A program made the position numbers and the translations under genes. From assembly GCF_000719705.1 (NCBI RefSeq), contig NZ_JOHO01000123.1, positions 1 through 6,373 of the forward strand: DNA of 6,373 nucleotides, in the 5' to 3' direction. Below the pieces are notes generated by a model. The model saw only the letters and a list, made by a program, of their open reading frames with translations, had not been told where the DNA came from and searched no databases. Positions 1 to 5,752 of the stretch are shown piece by piece (within the stretch, counting starts at the first letter, position 1; the number at the start of each line of letters is the position of its first letter). This DNA comes from Streptomyces sp. NRRL S-350 (GTDB lineage: Bacteria; Actinomycetota; Actinomycetes; Streptomycetales; Streptomycetaceae).

Positions 1-75
1 GAGAGCTACCTCGCAGGCCTTCACCTCCGCGCCTCGATGATCTGGATAGACGACCTTGTGCGACCGCCCAGCTGA
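1..75 (+). pseudogene. C-terminal end of a probable transposase (5' part outside the window)
   Basis: Read in frame 1 from the first base, the sequence encodes ESYLAGLHLRASMIWIDDLV followed by RPPS and a TGA at 73-75. The compact hydrophobic helix with 'LAGLHLRASMIWI' just before the stop resembles the last helix of DDE transposases of the IS5-type group common in Streptomyces. This is recognition from memory of the pattern, not an alignment. Only about 24 residues are visible, so the family is uncertain, and whether the gene is intact cannot be judged because its 5' end lies outside the window. The ISAs1-like scrap immediately downstream supports a mobile-element setting. It could instead be the tail of an unrelated protein. 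Confidence 0.42.
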
Positions 76-192
76 TCACAACATCACACGGGCCCTAGCT
101 GAAGCCAGCGACCTTGATCAGGACACTGGCGTCGGACTTGCTGAAATCCGTCCTTTACTAGCCGCGGCAGATGCTGGCGGTGGCAGGTATAG

Positions 193-210
193 CAGGGCTG
201 CGTCGTTCTC
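193..210. repeat. Possible terminal inverted-repeat end of the ISAs1-like element
   Basis: The sequence CAGGGCTGCGTCG begins at 193, 36 bases beyond the stop of the transposase remnant, which is where the element's outer end should be. ISAs1-type elements are remembered as having ends that begin CAGGG, so this could be the element boundary. The partner end is not visible to the right, so no inverted-repeat pair can be shown. Confidence is low. Confidence 0.25.
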
Positions 211-228
211 GTGGTGTGTCCGGTTTGA

Positions 229-390
229 TCATATGTTGCCCAAGGTGATGAGCCGGCGGATGGCATCGCGCGCGTGGCAGCGTAGACCGGCGGCGATGTT
301 GCTGCGGCCGGTCAGTCGCAGTGCGCCGATGCCCAGGGGGCGGGCGGCGTTGAGGCTTCCACCCCGTCGGGCCACATCAGAAGGCGTGAG
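229..390 (-). pseudogene. Remnant of an ISAs1-type transposase C-terminus
   Basis: On the reverse strand an open frame runs from about 390 to a TGA at 231-229. Its end reads GALRLTGRSNIAAGLRCHAR and then DAIRRLITLGNI. The pattern 'ALRLTG..NIAAGLR.HARDA.RPL..LG' is typical of the extreme C-terminus of ISAs1-family DDE transposases. Only about 54 codons remain. The frame is blocked upstream by a TGA at 393-391, and there is no plausible start, so the catalytic DDE core is gone. It lies just left of the decapitated nuclease-like gene, and insertion or excision of this element may have caused that loss. Base composition near 390-450 is less GC-rich than its surroundings. Confidence 0.6.
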
Positions 391-454
391 TCACCGTCAC
401 GGACATGTAGTCTATGAATCGTCGCAGTTCAGAGCCGATATCCGAGCTCCTGCG

Positions 455-1193
455 GTCGGTAAAATCGAGTTCAAGCGGGGGCGCGATGCCGGGGTGATTG
501 CTCAGGCCGGCTCCCACCTGGTCTGGCTGCTGGCGCACCGGCATGGGTTCGAGGCGCTGGTGCGCAGACGTCTGGGAGCCGGTGCGGCGGAGGCGGTTGA
601 CTGGCGGCGGCCCCGGGTGATCTGCGTCGCGGGCGAGTTCTCACGCCATGACCGGGCGGCGGCCTCGCTCTACCAGCGGGACTACCGTGTGGACCTGGTG
701 CGCTACCGGGTCTTCGGACCGGACCTGCTGACGCTGCAGTTGGTCGAGACCGTTCCGGGCTACTCCCCCTCCGGTGCCGCGGCGGTGCCGGCTGCTCCGG
801 TCGGCGAGGCGAGCGAGGAGCCGGAGACGGTCGCGGTGCCGGCGGGACCCTCGAAGGTGGAGGTGCCGGGGTGCCTGCGGGAGCTGTACGGCGAGCTGGA
901 CGAGGTGCTGACTTCGGCGGGTGAGCTGGAGGTGGTGGTGCTCAAGCGCTACATCGCCTACCGGCGGATGCTGAACGTGGCCTCGGTGGTCTTCCGGCCC
1001 CTCCGTCTCGCACCGGGCAATCCTGGTCTATCTGCGGCTGGACCCGGACACGGTGGAGCTGGAGGAGGGCTTCACCCGTGACGTACGGGGCATCGGGCAC
1101 CTGGGGACGGGTGACCTGGAGGTGCGGATCGCCTCGTCCGCGGACGTGAAGAAGGCGGTGTCGTTGATCCGGCGGGCGGTCGAGGAGTCCTGA
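455..1193 (+). pseudogene. DUF5655 / NucS-like nuclease-type protein, N-terminally truncated and frameshifted
   Basis: From about 455 the frame encodes VGKIEFKRGRDAGVIAQAG and continues with RPRVICVAGEFSRHD, then YRVDLVRYRVFGPDLL, matching proteins with a PD-(D/E)XK-like N-terminal region and a C-terminal DUF5655 domain. The E-x-K pair in 'IEFKRG' fits the nuclease core. The preceding part, with the usual 'GRID'-type acidic motif (roughly 80-90 residues), is missing. After LNVASVVF the frame breaks near 995-1010. The C-terminal part resumes one frame later as AILVYLRLDPDTVELEEGF, then TRDVRGIGHLGTGDLEV, ending at TGA 1191-1193. The shift equals +1 base (or -2). Loss of the N-terminus plus the frameshift argue for a dead gene. 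The role in the living family (DNA or RNA cleavage) is not firmly known. The forward-strand open frame upstream of 455 shows no homology and covers the transposase remnant antisense. Confidence 0.75.
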
Positions 1194-1203
1194 GGGACGC
1201 CGG

Positions 1204-1241
1204 AAGGGCGGCTGGAGTCTGGGTGCTCCGGCCGCCCTTTT
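1204..1241 (+). terminator. Rho-independent terminator after the DUF5655 pseudogene
   Basis: A 14-bp stem, AAGGGCGGCTGGAG (1204-1217) with CTCCGGCCGCCCTT (1226-1239), has a single G-U pair, an 8-base loop and a T-rich tail (TTTTCGTTTCTTC) right after it. It starts 10 bases after the stop of the forward-strand gene and lies between two convergent genes. Its T-tract favours termination of forward transcription, though the hairpin could also slow reverse transcripts from the methyltransferase side. Confidence 0.85.
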
Positions 1242-1280
1242 CGTTTCTTCGGCCGCTCACCGCGGCGGCGGTTCTCATGC

Positions 1281-1889
1281 TCACGCCTCCGGTCCGGCGA
1301 GGGCGAAGTCGTCCTGGGTCAGCTCGGCGCGCAGCCGCTGTTCGGCGATGTCGGCGTAGTGCGGGCTGAGTTCGACGCCGACGAAGCGCCGGCCTTCGAG
1401 CAGGGCTGCGACGCCGGTGGAGCCGCTGCCGGTGAAGGGGTCGAGGACGACGCCGTCCTCAGGGCAGATCCGGACGAGCTGCTGCATGATCTCCAGCGGC
1501 TTCTGGGTGATGTGCACCCGGTCCTTGCGGGGCTGTGAGGCGGTGAAGTGGCCGGGCAGGTAGATGTCCCGGTTGTTGTCGAGGGTGCCCTTGACGCCCC
1601 AGGTGATGAACTCCGCGCTCTGTTTGAAGCCGCCCTTCCTCGGGCGGCTGGCGGGCTTGATCCAGGGAATCGTGCCCTGCCGGGTCCAGCCGGCCATCTG
1701 GAGCGCGTCGCTGGTGGTGGGTTCCTGCCGCCAGTCGGAGAAGACCATCGAGACCGCGTGCTCGGTGCTCGCCCGGTAGGCCTCGGTGAGCAGTTCGGTG
1801 AGCCAGGAGCGGTAGGAATGCTGGTCGCGGTTCTCGCCGGGGAAGGTCTTGAGGTCGTGGGCGGAGCCGCTGGTGACGTACTTGGCTCC
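1281..1889 (-). pseudogene. Site-specific DNA methyltransferase (N4-cytosine/N6-adenine type), 5' end deleted
   Basis: The reverse frame reads from about AKYVTSGSAHDLKTF near 1886 to a TGA at 1283-1281. It contains VFSDWRQEPTTSDALQMAGW, HITQKPLEIMQQLV and the SAM-binding motif DPFTGSGSTG (about 1442-1413), followed by VGVELSPHYADIAEQRL. This is the PF01555 arrangement in which the SAM-binding motif I is near the C-terminus. In such enzymes the catalytic (D/N/S)PP(Y/W) motif IV lies in the first 50 or so residues. That part is absent: upstream of 'AKY' the frame runs into sequence that is antisense to the neighbouring oxidoreductase. The remaining 200 or so residues should bind SAM poorly or not at all productively, and catalysis is lost. 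An in-frame ATG at 1928 lies in the foreign sequence and is not the original start. No partner restriction endonuclease is seen, so the gene was probably an orphan (phage- or ICE-type) methylase. Confidence 0.85.
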
Positions 1890-2756
1890 CGGCCACCTTC
1901 GCCTCCGCACCCGGCTGGCCGGCGTCAACTACGCCGACGTCCACCTGCGTGAAGGCACCTACCCGGCGCCCATTCCCGCCCCGTTCATCCCGGGGAACGA
2001 AGTCCTGGGCGTCACCGAGGACGGGCGCCGCTACGTCGCGCTCAGCCGGGGCGGCGGCTACGCCGAGACCGCGGTCGTCCACCGCAAGCTCGCCTTCGAG
2101 GTCCCGGACGGCGTCGCCGACCACGACGCCGTCGCCCTCACGCTGCAGGGCAACACCGTCTGGCACCTGCTCTTCACCGACCTGCGCGTCACCGCCGAGG
2201 ACACCCTCCTGGTCCCGGCCGCCGCCGGCGGTGTCGGCTCTCTCGCCGTACAGATCGCCAAGCGAGCGGGCGCAAAGGTCATCGCCATGGCCTCCAGCGA
2301 GGAGAAGCGCCGCACCGCCCTCGAACTGGGTGCGGACGCCGTCGTCGACTCCTCCACCGCCGAGGGCCTCACCGAACGGATCCTCGACGCGGCGGGTGGC
2401 CCTGTCTCCGCCGCCCTGGAAATGACCGGCGGCGACGTCTTCCACGCCACCCTCGCCGCCCTCACTCCCCGCGGCAGGATGTCCGTCTTCGGAGCCATCA
2501 CCGGGGTCGACGGCCTCGTGCCCATCACCAGCCTGCTGGCCGGCTCGAAGGCCGTCAGCGGCTTCTGACTCCCGAACCTCTACCCGTCGCGCACGCACCT
2601 CAAGGACTCGATGTCCGCCCTGTTCGCGGCCGTCGCCGACGGATGGCCCAAGCCGCTCAACGGCCGGTATACAAGCTGGGCCAGGCCCGTCAGGCCCACC
2701 ACCACCTTGCCGCCCGTCTCACCACCGGCAAGGTCGTCCTTGACGTCGACCGCTGA
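1888..2756 (+). pseudogene. Zinc-type/quinone oxidoreductase-like dehydrogenase (MDR superfamily), truncated and mutated
   Basis: Homology starts abruptly with PGHLRLRTRLAGVNYADVHL, then FIPGNEVLGV, the NADPH-binding stretch LLVPAAAGGVGSLAVQIAKR and GAKVIAMASSEEKR, all typical of quinone oxidoreductases of the medium-chain dehydrogenase superfamily. About 30-35 N-terminal residues are missing. At 2566-2568 the codon after VSGF is TGA where the family usually has Trp ('GFW'), and the downstream residues LPNLYPSRTHLKDSMSALF continue the protein. Near 2665-2667 one base is missing. In the restored frame it reads VYKLGQARQAHHHLAARLTT and ends GKVVLDVDR with TGA 2754-2756. With three separate lesions it is a pseudogene. 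The in-frame ATG at 1849 lies in sequence belonging to the methyltransferase. Substrate unknown; probable NADPH-dependent quinone or enone reduction in the intact form. Confidence 0.88.
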
Positions 2757-2858
2757 TCGAGCACTAACCCCCGATTCGCGCTTGCCCGCACCCGACGGGT
2801 TATTGCGGACCGCCGCCCTCGCGCCGCCGGACGGCGCGACGACTCACCGGAACCCCCA
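2757..2858. other. Short intergenic gap between two pseudogenes
   Basis: No gene or convincing hairpin terminator is seen here. It could have held the promoter of the IclR gene. The sequence GGAACCCCCA just before ATG 2859 gives only a weak ribosome-binding match. Confidence 0.4.
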
Positions 2859-3716
2859 ATGAAGATCACCGCCGCGCCCTCGACCGGCTCCGTGCCCGGC
2901 CAGCGCCAGAGCGACGCGCCGAGCAAGCCGCCCTCCTCCCTCGCGGCCCGTGCCTTCGCCGTCCAGCAGGCCTTCACCCGCCTCCCCGGCGATGTGCACT
3001 CACTCTCCGCGCCATAGCGGGTGCCGCAGACCTCGACGACGCCACCACCCCACCGCATCCTGCAGACCGGCGTCGGCGACGGAGTCTTCGAGCAGATCGG
3101 CCGCGGCCGCTACCGCCTCGGCACCGGCACCGCCCGTGCCGGCGTCCAGGCCATGGCCCACTCGCCCAGCGCCGTCTCCACCCACGGAATCCTCGAACGC
3201 CTCCACGAGGCCACCGACGGCCTGGCCCTGCTCTACGTCCTCTCGCCCTTCGGCGGCGCGAAGAGGCTCTGCACCGACTACGTCATCGGCGACCTGGACC
3301 CGGCAGAAGTCGGCATGTCCGCCGCCGACGTCGTCTCCGTCTCCCGCTCCTTGCACACCGGGGCCTCCGGGCGCGTCATCCTCGCCTACCTGCCCCAACC
3401 CATCCAGGACCTCGTCCTCGCCGAAGAGGTCCCGCCCACGGCCGGTCCCGGGGTCATCCGCGACAGCGACGCACTCGCCGCCACCCTCGACGAGATCCGA
3501 CGGCTCGGGTTCGGAGTCGGCCGCCAGGAGTGCATGCCCAGCTGGGACTCCGTCGCTGCCCCGGTCCTATGGCACGACTCCATCATGGGCGCAGTCCTGC
3601 TGCTCCGACGATCCGCCGAAATGCCCGCTGACCTACGACCGTTGATCTACCACACGCGCAAGGCAGCCGAGTCCATCAGCGCTCTGACGACGAGCCCGCT
3701 CGCAGCCGCCATGTGA
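2859..3716 (+). pseudogene. IclR-family transcriptional regulator, frameshifted within the HTH
   Basis: ATG 2859 starts MKITAAPSTG..., then SSLAARAFAVQQAFTRLPGD, the start of the winged HTH. Translation in this frame hits TAG at 3015-3017. Shifting by one base from about 3011 gives AIAGAADLDDATT, and returning to the first frame after the extra C at about 3050 gives HRILQTGVGDGVFEQIGRGR followed by YRLG, the expected recognition helix and wing. The ligand-binding domain follows: HTGASGRVILAYLP, IRRLGFGVGRQE and SVAAPVLW fit the IclR effector domain. The end is TGA at 3714-3716. The two indels compensate, and the total of about 286 residues is near the usual family length. A GTG at 3021 could start a protein lacking most of the DNA-binding domain. 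It lies about 100 bases after the oxidoreductase on the same strand, so it may once have controlled it. Confidence 0.82.
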
Positions 3717-3733
3717 AATCCGTTTGGCGCCGG

Positions 3734-3781
3734 CGCCGGAGGGCTGTCACGAGGTGGCCCGCCCATGGGGCGCCTCCGGCG
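3734..3781. terminator. Possible bidirectional hairpin between convergent genes
   Basis: A perfect 9-bp arm CGCCGGAGG (3734-3742) pairs with CCTCCGGCG (3773-3781) across a 30-base, GC-rich loop that itself contains the palindrome CCCATGGG. The hairpin sits between the stop of the IclR gene (3716) and the stop of the reverse-strand flavoprotein gene (3811), where a shared terminator would be expected. No T-tract follows on either strand, and chance palindromes are frequent in such GC-rich DNA. Confidence 0.35.
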
Positions 3782-3810
3782 ATCCCGGCCGGGCGCCGCG
3801 TTGCCACAGG

Positions 3811-4368
3811 TCACCGCCCAATGGACTCTTCGACAGCCTGGAGTGCAGCGGTCCACGGATACGCCTCCGGTCGCCCCTGGCCGGGAGCATTCGGGACGAA
3901 GCCTCCTTCGCCTAGCAGCACCCGAACGCCGGCTTCGCGAAGGGTGGCGACACTGCGGGGAAACTGAGGGTGCCCGGTGAGCGCCGTGTTCGTGCACGGC
4001 ATCACCGTCAGCGGGATTCCCTTGCCGATGGCCTCAGCCGCGAATCCTATGACCCAGGAGGTCGTGATCCCGAGTGCCAGGCTGTTGATGCTGTTCATCG
4101 TGGCGGGGGCGAACAGGACCGCATCGGCGGGCGGGAGTACGTCCGGGTCGCCCGGCCGGCGGTACGCGGACTTCACCGGATAACCGGTCAGCTGTTCCAG
4201 CTCGGGAAGTTCTGCCTGGAGCCAGCTCGTCGCCGTCGGAGTGAGCCCGAGCGCCACGTCCCACCCCCTGCCCTGCGCCTGGCGCACTACATTCGCGAGG
4301 TTCAGGACTGGTGGGGCGGCGGAGCCGAAGAGGTACAGGACCGGGCGTGTGACGGACATGAGGGCCAT
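3811..4368 (-). CDS. Flavoprotein (PF02441-type, HFCD-like fold)
   Basis: This is an intact 185-residue reverse-strand gene, probably cytoplasmic. It has a Rossmann-like N-terminus (VLYLFGSAAPPVLNLANVV, residues 11-29), the flavin-family motif APATMN (residues 87-92) in the context ADAVLFAPATMNSINSLALG, and PCTNTAL (124-130), which replaces the usual P-x-M-N-x-x-M segment. These match the flavoprotein family that includes phosphopantothenoylcysteine decarboxylase and LanD-type decarboxylases. The conserved catalytic His expected ahead of the 'APAT' motif is not seen: that stretch reads RRPGDPDVLPPAD. A decarboxylase role is therefore doubtful, and FMN binding or redox sensing is only a guess. 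The start may be ATG 4368 or ATG 4359 (three codons later); neither has a strong ribosome-binding site. It is divergent from the XRE-TPR regulator across a 108-base gap. Composition and integrity contrast with the decayed genes to the left. Confidence 0.83.
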   Translation of the reverse strand: MALMSVTRPVLYLFGSAAPPVLNLANVVRQAQGRGWDVALGLTPTATSWLQAELPELEQLTGYPVKSAYRRPGDPDVLPPADAVLFAPATMNSINSLALGITTSWVIGFAAEAIGKGIPLTVMPCTNTALTGHPQFPRSVATLREAGVRVLLGEGGFVPNAPGQGRPEAYPWTAALQAVEESIGR

Positions 4369-4476
4369 CGAACCGTGTCGGAAGGGGCACCGGCAACCCA
4401 GCCGATTCTCGTGATGTGCCGACTACTTGGCGCTACGGTCGGATCACCGGGCCCGGACTCGCCAAAGGGACGAACC
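4369..4476. promoter_or_regulatory. Divergent promoter region of the flavoprotein and XRE regulator genes
   Basis: The 108-base gap separates two outward-facing start codons, so promoters for both genes must lie here. A possible -10 for the forward gene is TACGGT (4434-4439), but no convincing -35 is 16-18 bases upstream. The interval CCGAC (4419-4423) to GTCGG (4438-4442) forms a small imperfect-spaced inverted repeat overlapping that box and could be an operator for the adjacent HTH protein. The forward ribosome-binding site is AAAGGGA (4464-4470), six bases before ATG 4477. Confidence 0.5.
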
Positions 4477-5661
4477 ATGACCGACCTCATGCCTGACACC
4501 GTGGGCAAGCGGATCAAGCAGACCCGCAAGCTTCGACACATGACCCAGACCAAACTCGCCCTCGAGGCTCGGATTTCGGCTTCCCACATGGCTCAGATCG
4601 AGCAGGGCAAGCGGCAGGCCAGCCCGGCCGTCCTCGCCTCCATCGCCAGGGCCTTGTCTGTGCCCACGGCCGATCTCGAAGGGCGCCCGTACCTCGAGGA
4701 GTTGCGACGCGACCAGCTGGACGGGCTGATTCAGCCGATCCGGGAATCCCTGGACATCTTCGACCTGGGAGCCGACCCGGACGTGGCCCCGCGTCCGATC
4801 GAGGAACTCGTCGAGCACACCGCCCGGGTCTGCCGCCTGATCCGTGCGTCCGATCTGCGGAGCGCGGCCGCCGAGCTGCCCGGCCTGATCACCGAGACCA
4901 CGACCGCGGCGCACAGCAGCGGTGATCGACGTGCCTGGCAGGCCCTCGCCATGCAGTACCGCTCCGGCTACGACCTCGCGAGCAAGCTCGGGTTTCAGGA
5001 CCTCGCGTCGATCTCCCTCGACCGCATGGGCTGGGCGGCGGAGCGGGCGTCCGACGCCGTGACCGGAGCGATCCGCCTGTACAACCGGGCACTGGCCTAC
5101 CTGCGGGCCGGCCAGTACCGCACCGGCATCCGGATCGCGGAGCTTGCCAGGCAGACGGCCGAGCAGGCCGCTCCGGGTGTCGAGCGGGACACCGTGACCG
5201 GGCAGGTGCACCTCGGGATCGCGGTTCTCGCCGCTCGGAGCAGGGACACGGATGCGGTCGACGGGAATCTCGCCACGGCCGAGAGGATCGCCGGGGGCAC
5301 CGGGGAAGTACCGGCGGTCTTCTGGTTGTCGTTCGGTCCGACCAACGTCGCGGCCCACCGGGCGAGCTGCCTGATCGACCAGGCGCTGTACCACGAGGCC
5401 TTGCAGGTCGCGCGGGGCATCGAGATCCCCGAGTCCTGGCCGGCCAGCCGTGCCGCGCACCACCACGCCGAGATCGCCCGGGCCCTCCTCTGGACCGGCA
5501 AGGGCGATGCCGCCTTCCGCCGTCTCCTCGACGCGCGCCGCCTTGCCCCGCAGCAGTCCCGGCACAGCCCCACCGTGCGCGAGACGATGGCCGGCCTGCT
5601 GCGAGCCCAGCGGCGGCTCCCGGAGTCGATGTCGAACTTCGCCTCCTGGATCGGGATGTGA
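4477..5661 (+). CDS. XRE-family HTH regulator with a TPR-like C-terminal domain
   Basis: This encodes 394 residues. An N-terminal HTH_3/Cro-type domain spans residues 9-66: VGKRIKQTRKLRHMTQTKLA, then ISASHMAQIEQGKRQASPAV, then LASIARALSV. The rest (about 110-390) is rich in alpha-helical, TPR-like repeats, for example AIRLYNRALAYLRAGQYRTG and EALQVARGIEIPESWPASRA. Proteins of this layout in Streptomyces are DNA-binding regulators whose helical domain is thought to take a ligand or protein partner; none can be named here. The start at ATG 4477 is chosen because AAAGGGA lies six bases before it and the HTH begins eight residues in. A longer open frame to 3970 would run antisense across the flavoprotein gene and is not credible. 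It is divergent from the flavoprotein and followed by a perfect inverted repeat and a 172-residue unknown gene, probably regulated by this protein. Confidence 0.9.
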   Translation: MTDLMPDTVGKRIKQTRKLRHMTQTKLALEARISASHMAQIEQGKRQASPAVLASIARALSVPTADLEGRPYLEELRRDQLDGLIQPIRESLDIFDLGADPDVAPRPIEELVEHTARVCRLIRASDLRSAAAELPGLITETTTAAHSSGDRRAWQALAMQYRSGYDLASKLGFQDLASISLDRMGWAAERASDAVTGAIRLYNRALAYLRAGQYRTGIRIAELARQTAEQAAPGVERDTVTGQVHLGIAVLAARSRDTDAVDGNLATAERIAGGTGEVPAVFWLSFGPTNVAAHRASCLIDQALYHEALQVARGIEIPESWPASRAAHHHAEIARALLWTGKGDAAFRRLLDARRLAPQQSRHSPTVRETMAGLLRAQRRLPESMSNFASWIGM

Positions 5662-5667
5662 CGACGG

Positions 5668-5689
5668 ACTAACACAGAGTTGTGTTAGT
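5668..5689. promoter_or_regulatory. Perfect 9-bp inverted repeat, candidate operator or weak terminator
   Basis: Arms ACTAACACA (5668-5676) and TGTGTTAGT (5681-5689) are exact reverse complements around a 4-base GAGT centre. The repeat is AT-rich in a strongly GC-rich setting, lies 6 bases after the XRE stop and 63 bases before the start of the next gene. The dyad size fits a binding site for a dimeric regulator, such as the protein encoded just upstream. It could also fold as a short RNA hairpin, but no T-run follows, which makes a terminator less likely. Confidence 0.6.
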
Positions 5690-5740
5690 TCTGGACTTGC
5701 GATGGCCCGACCTTGTTCATGACGGATTCACCGACATGAC

Positions 5741-5745
5741 AGGAG
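5741..5745 (+). promoter_or_regulatory. Ribosome-binding site of the 172-aa gene
   Basis: AGGAG lies 7 bases before ATG 5753. This decides the start in favour of 5753 over the later in-frame ATG at 5810, whose upstream sequence shows no such match. Confidence 0.7.
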
Positions 5746-5752
5746 CCTTGGC

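Noticed and set aside
56..454. Forward-strand open frame upstream of and joined to the DUF5655 fragment
   Set aside because: It shows no homology or coding-like composition and runs antisense to the ISAs1-like remnant. The real protein signal starts only near 455.
1281..1889. A working restriction-modification system
   Set aside because: The methyltransferase lacks its catalytic N-terminus, and no endonuclease partner gene is visible. The DUF5655 relic is convergent and also broken.
2566..2568. TGA recoding (selenocysteine or readthrough) in the oxidoreductase
   Set aside because: The family has Trp here, no SECIS-like hairpin was noted, and the gene has two other inactivating lesions, so plain decay is simpler.
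1459..2598. Long reverse-strand open frame of 379 codons
   Set aside because: It is antisense to the oxidoreductase and out of frame with the methyltransferase, with Gly/Ala/Arg/Asp-rich low-complexity content typical of shadow frames in GC-rich DNA.
2950..3645. Alternative forward frame overlapping the IclR gene
   Set aside because: Its Ser/Pro/Arg/Thr-rich translation is a frame shadow. The IclR effector domain is read in the other frame.
3811..4368. Lanthipeptide (LanD-type) decarboxylase from a RiPP cluster
   Set aside because: The catalytic His region is not seen, and no precursor peptide or lanthionine synthetase genes are nearby.
3970..4476. N-terminal extension of the XRE regulator back to 3970
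   Set aside because: It would run antisense through most of the flavoprotein gene. A good ribosome-binding site and the HTH both point to ATG 4477.
4444..5565. Reverse-strand 373-codon open frame opposite the XRE gene
   Set aside because: It is a shadow of the forward gene with no recognisable domain, while the forward frame has a clear HTH.
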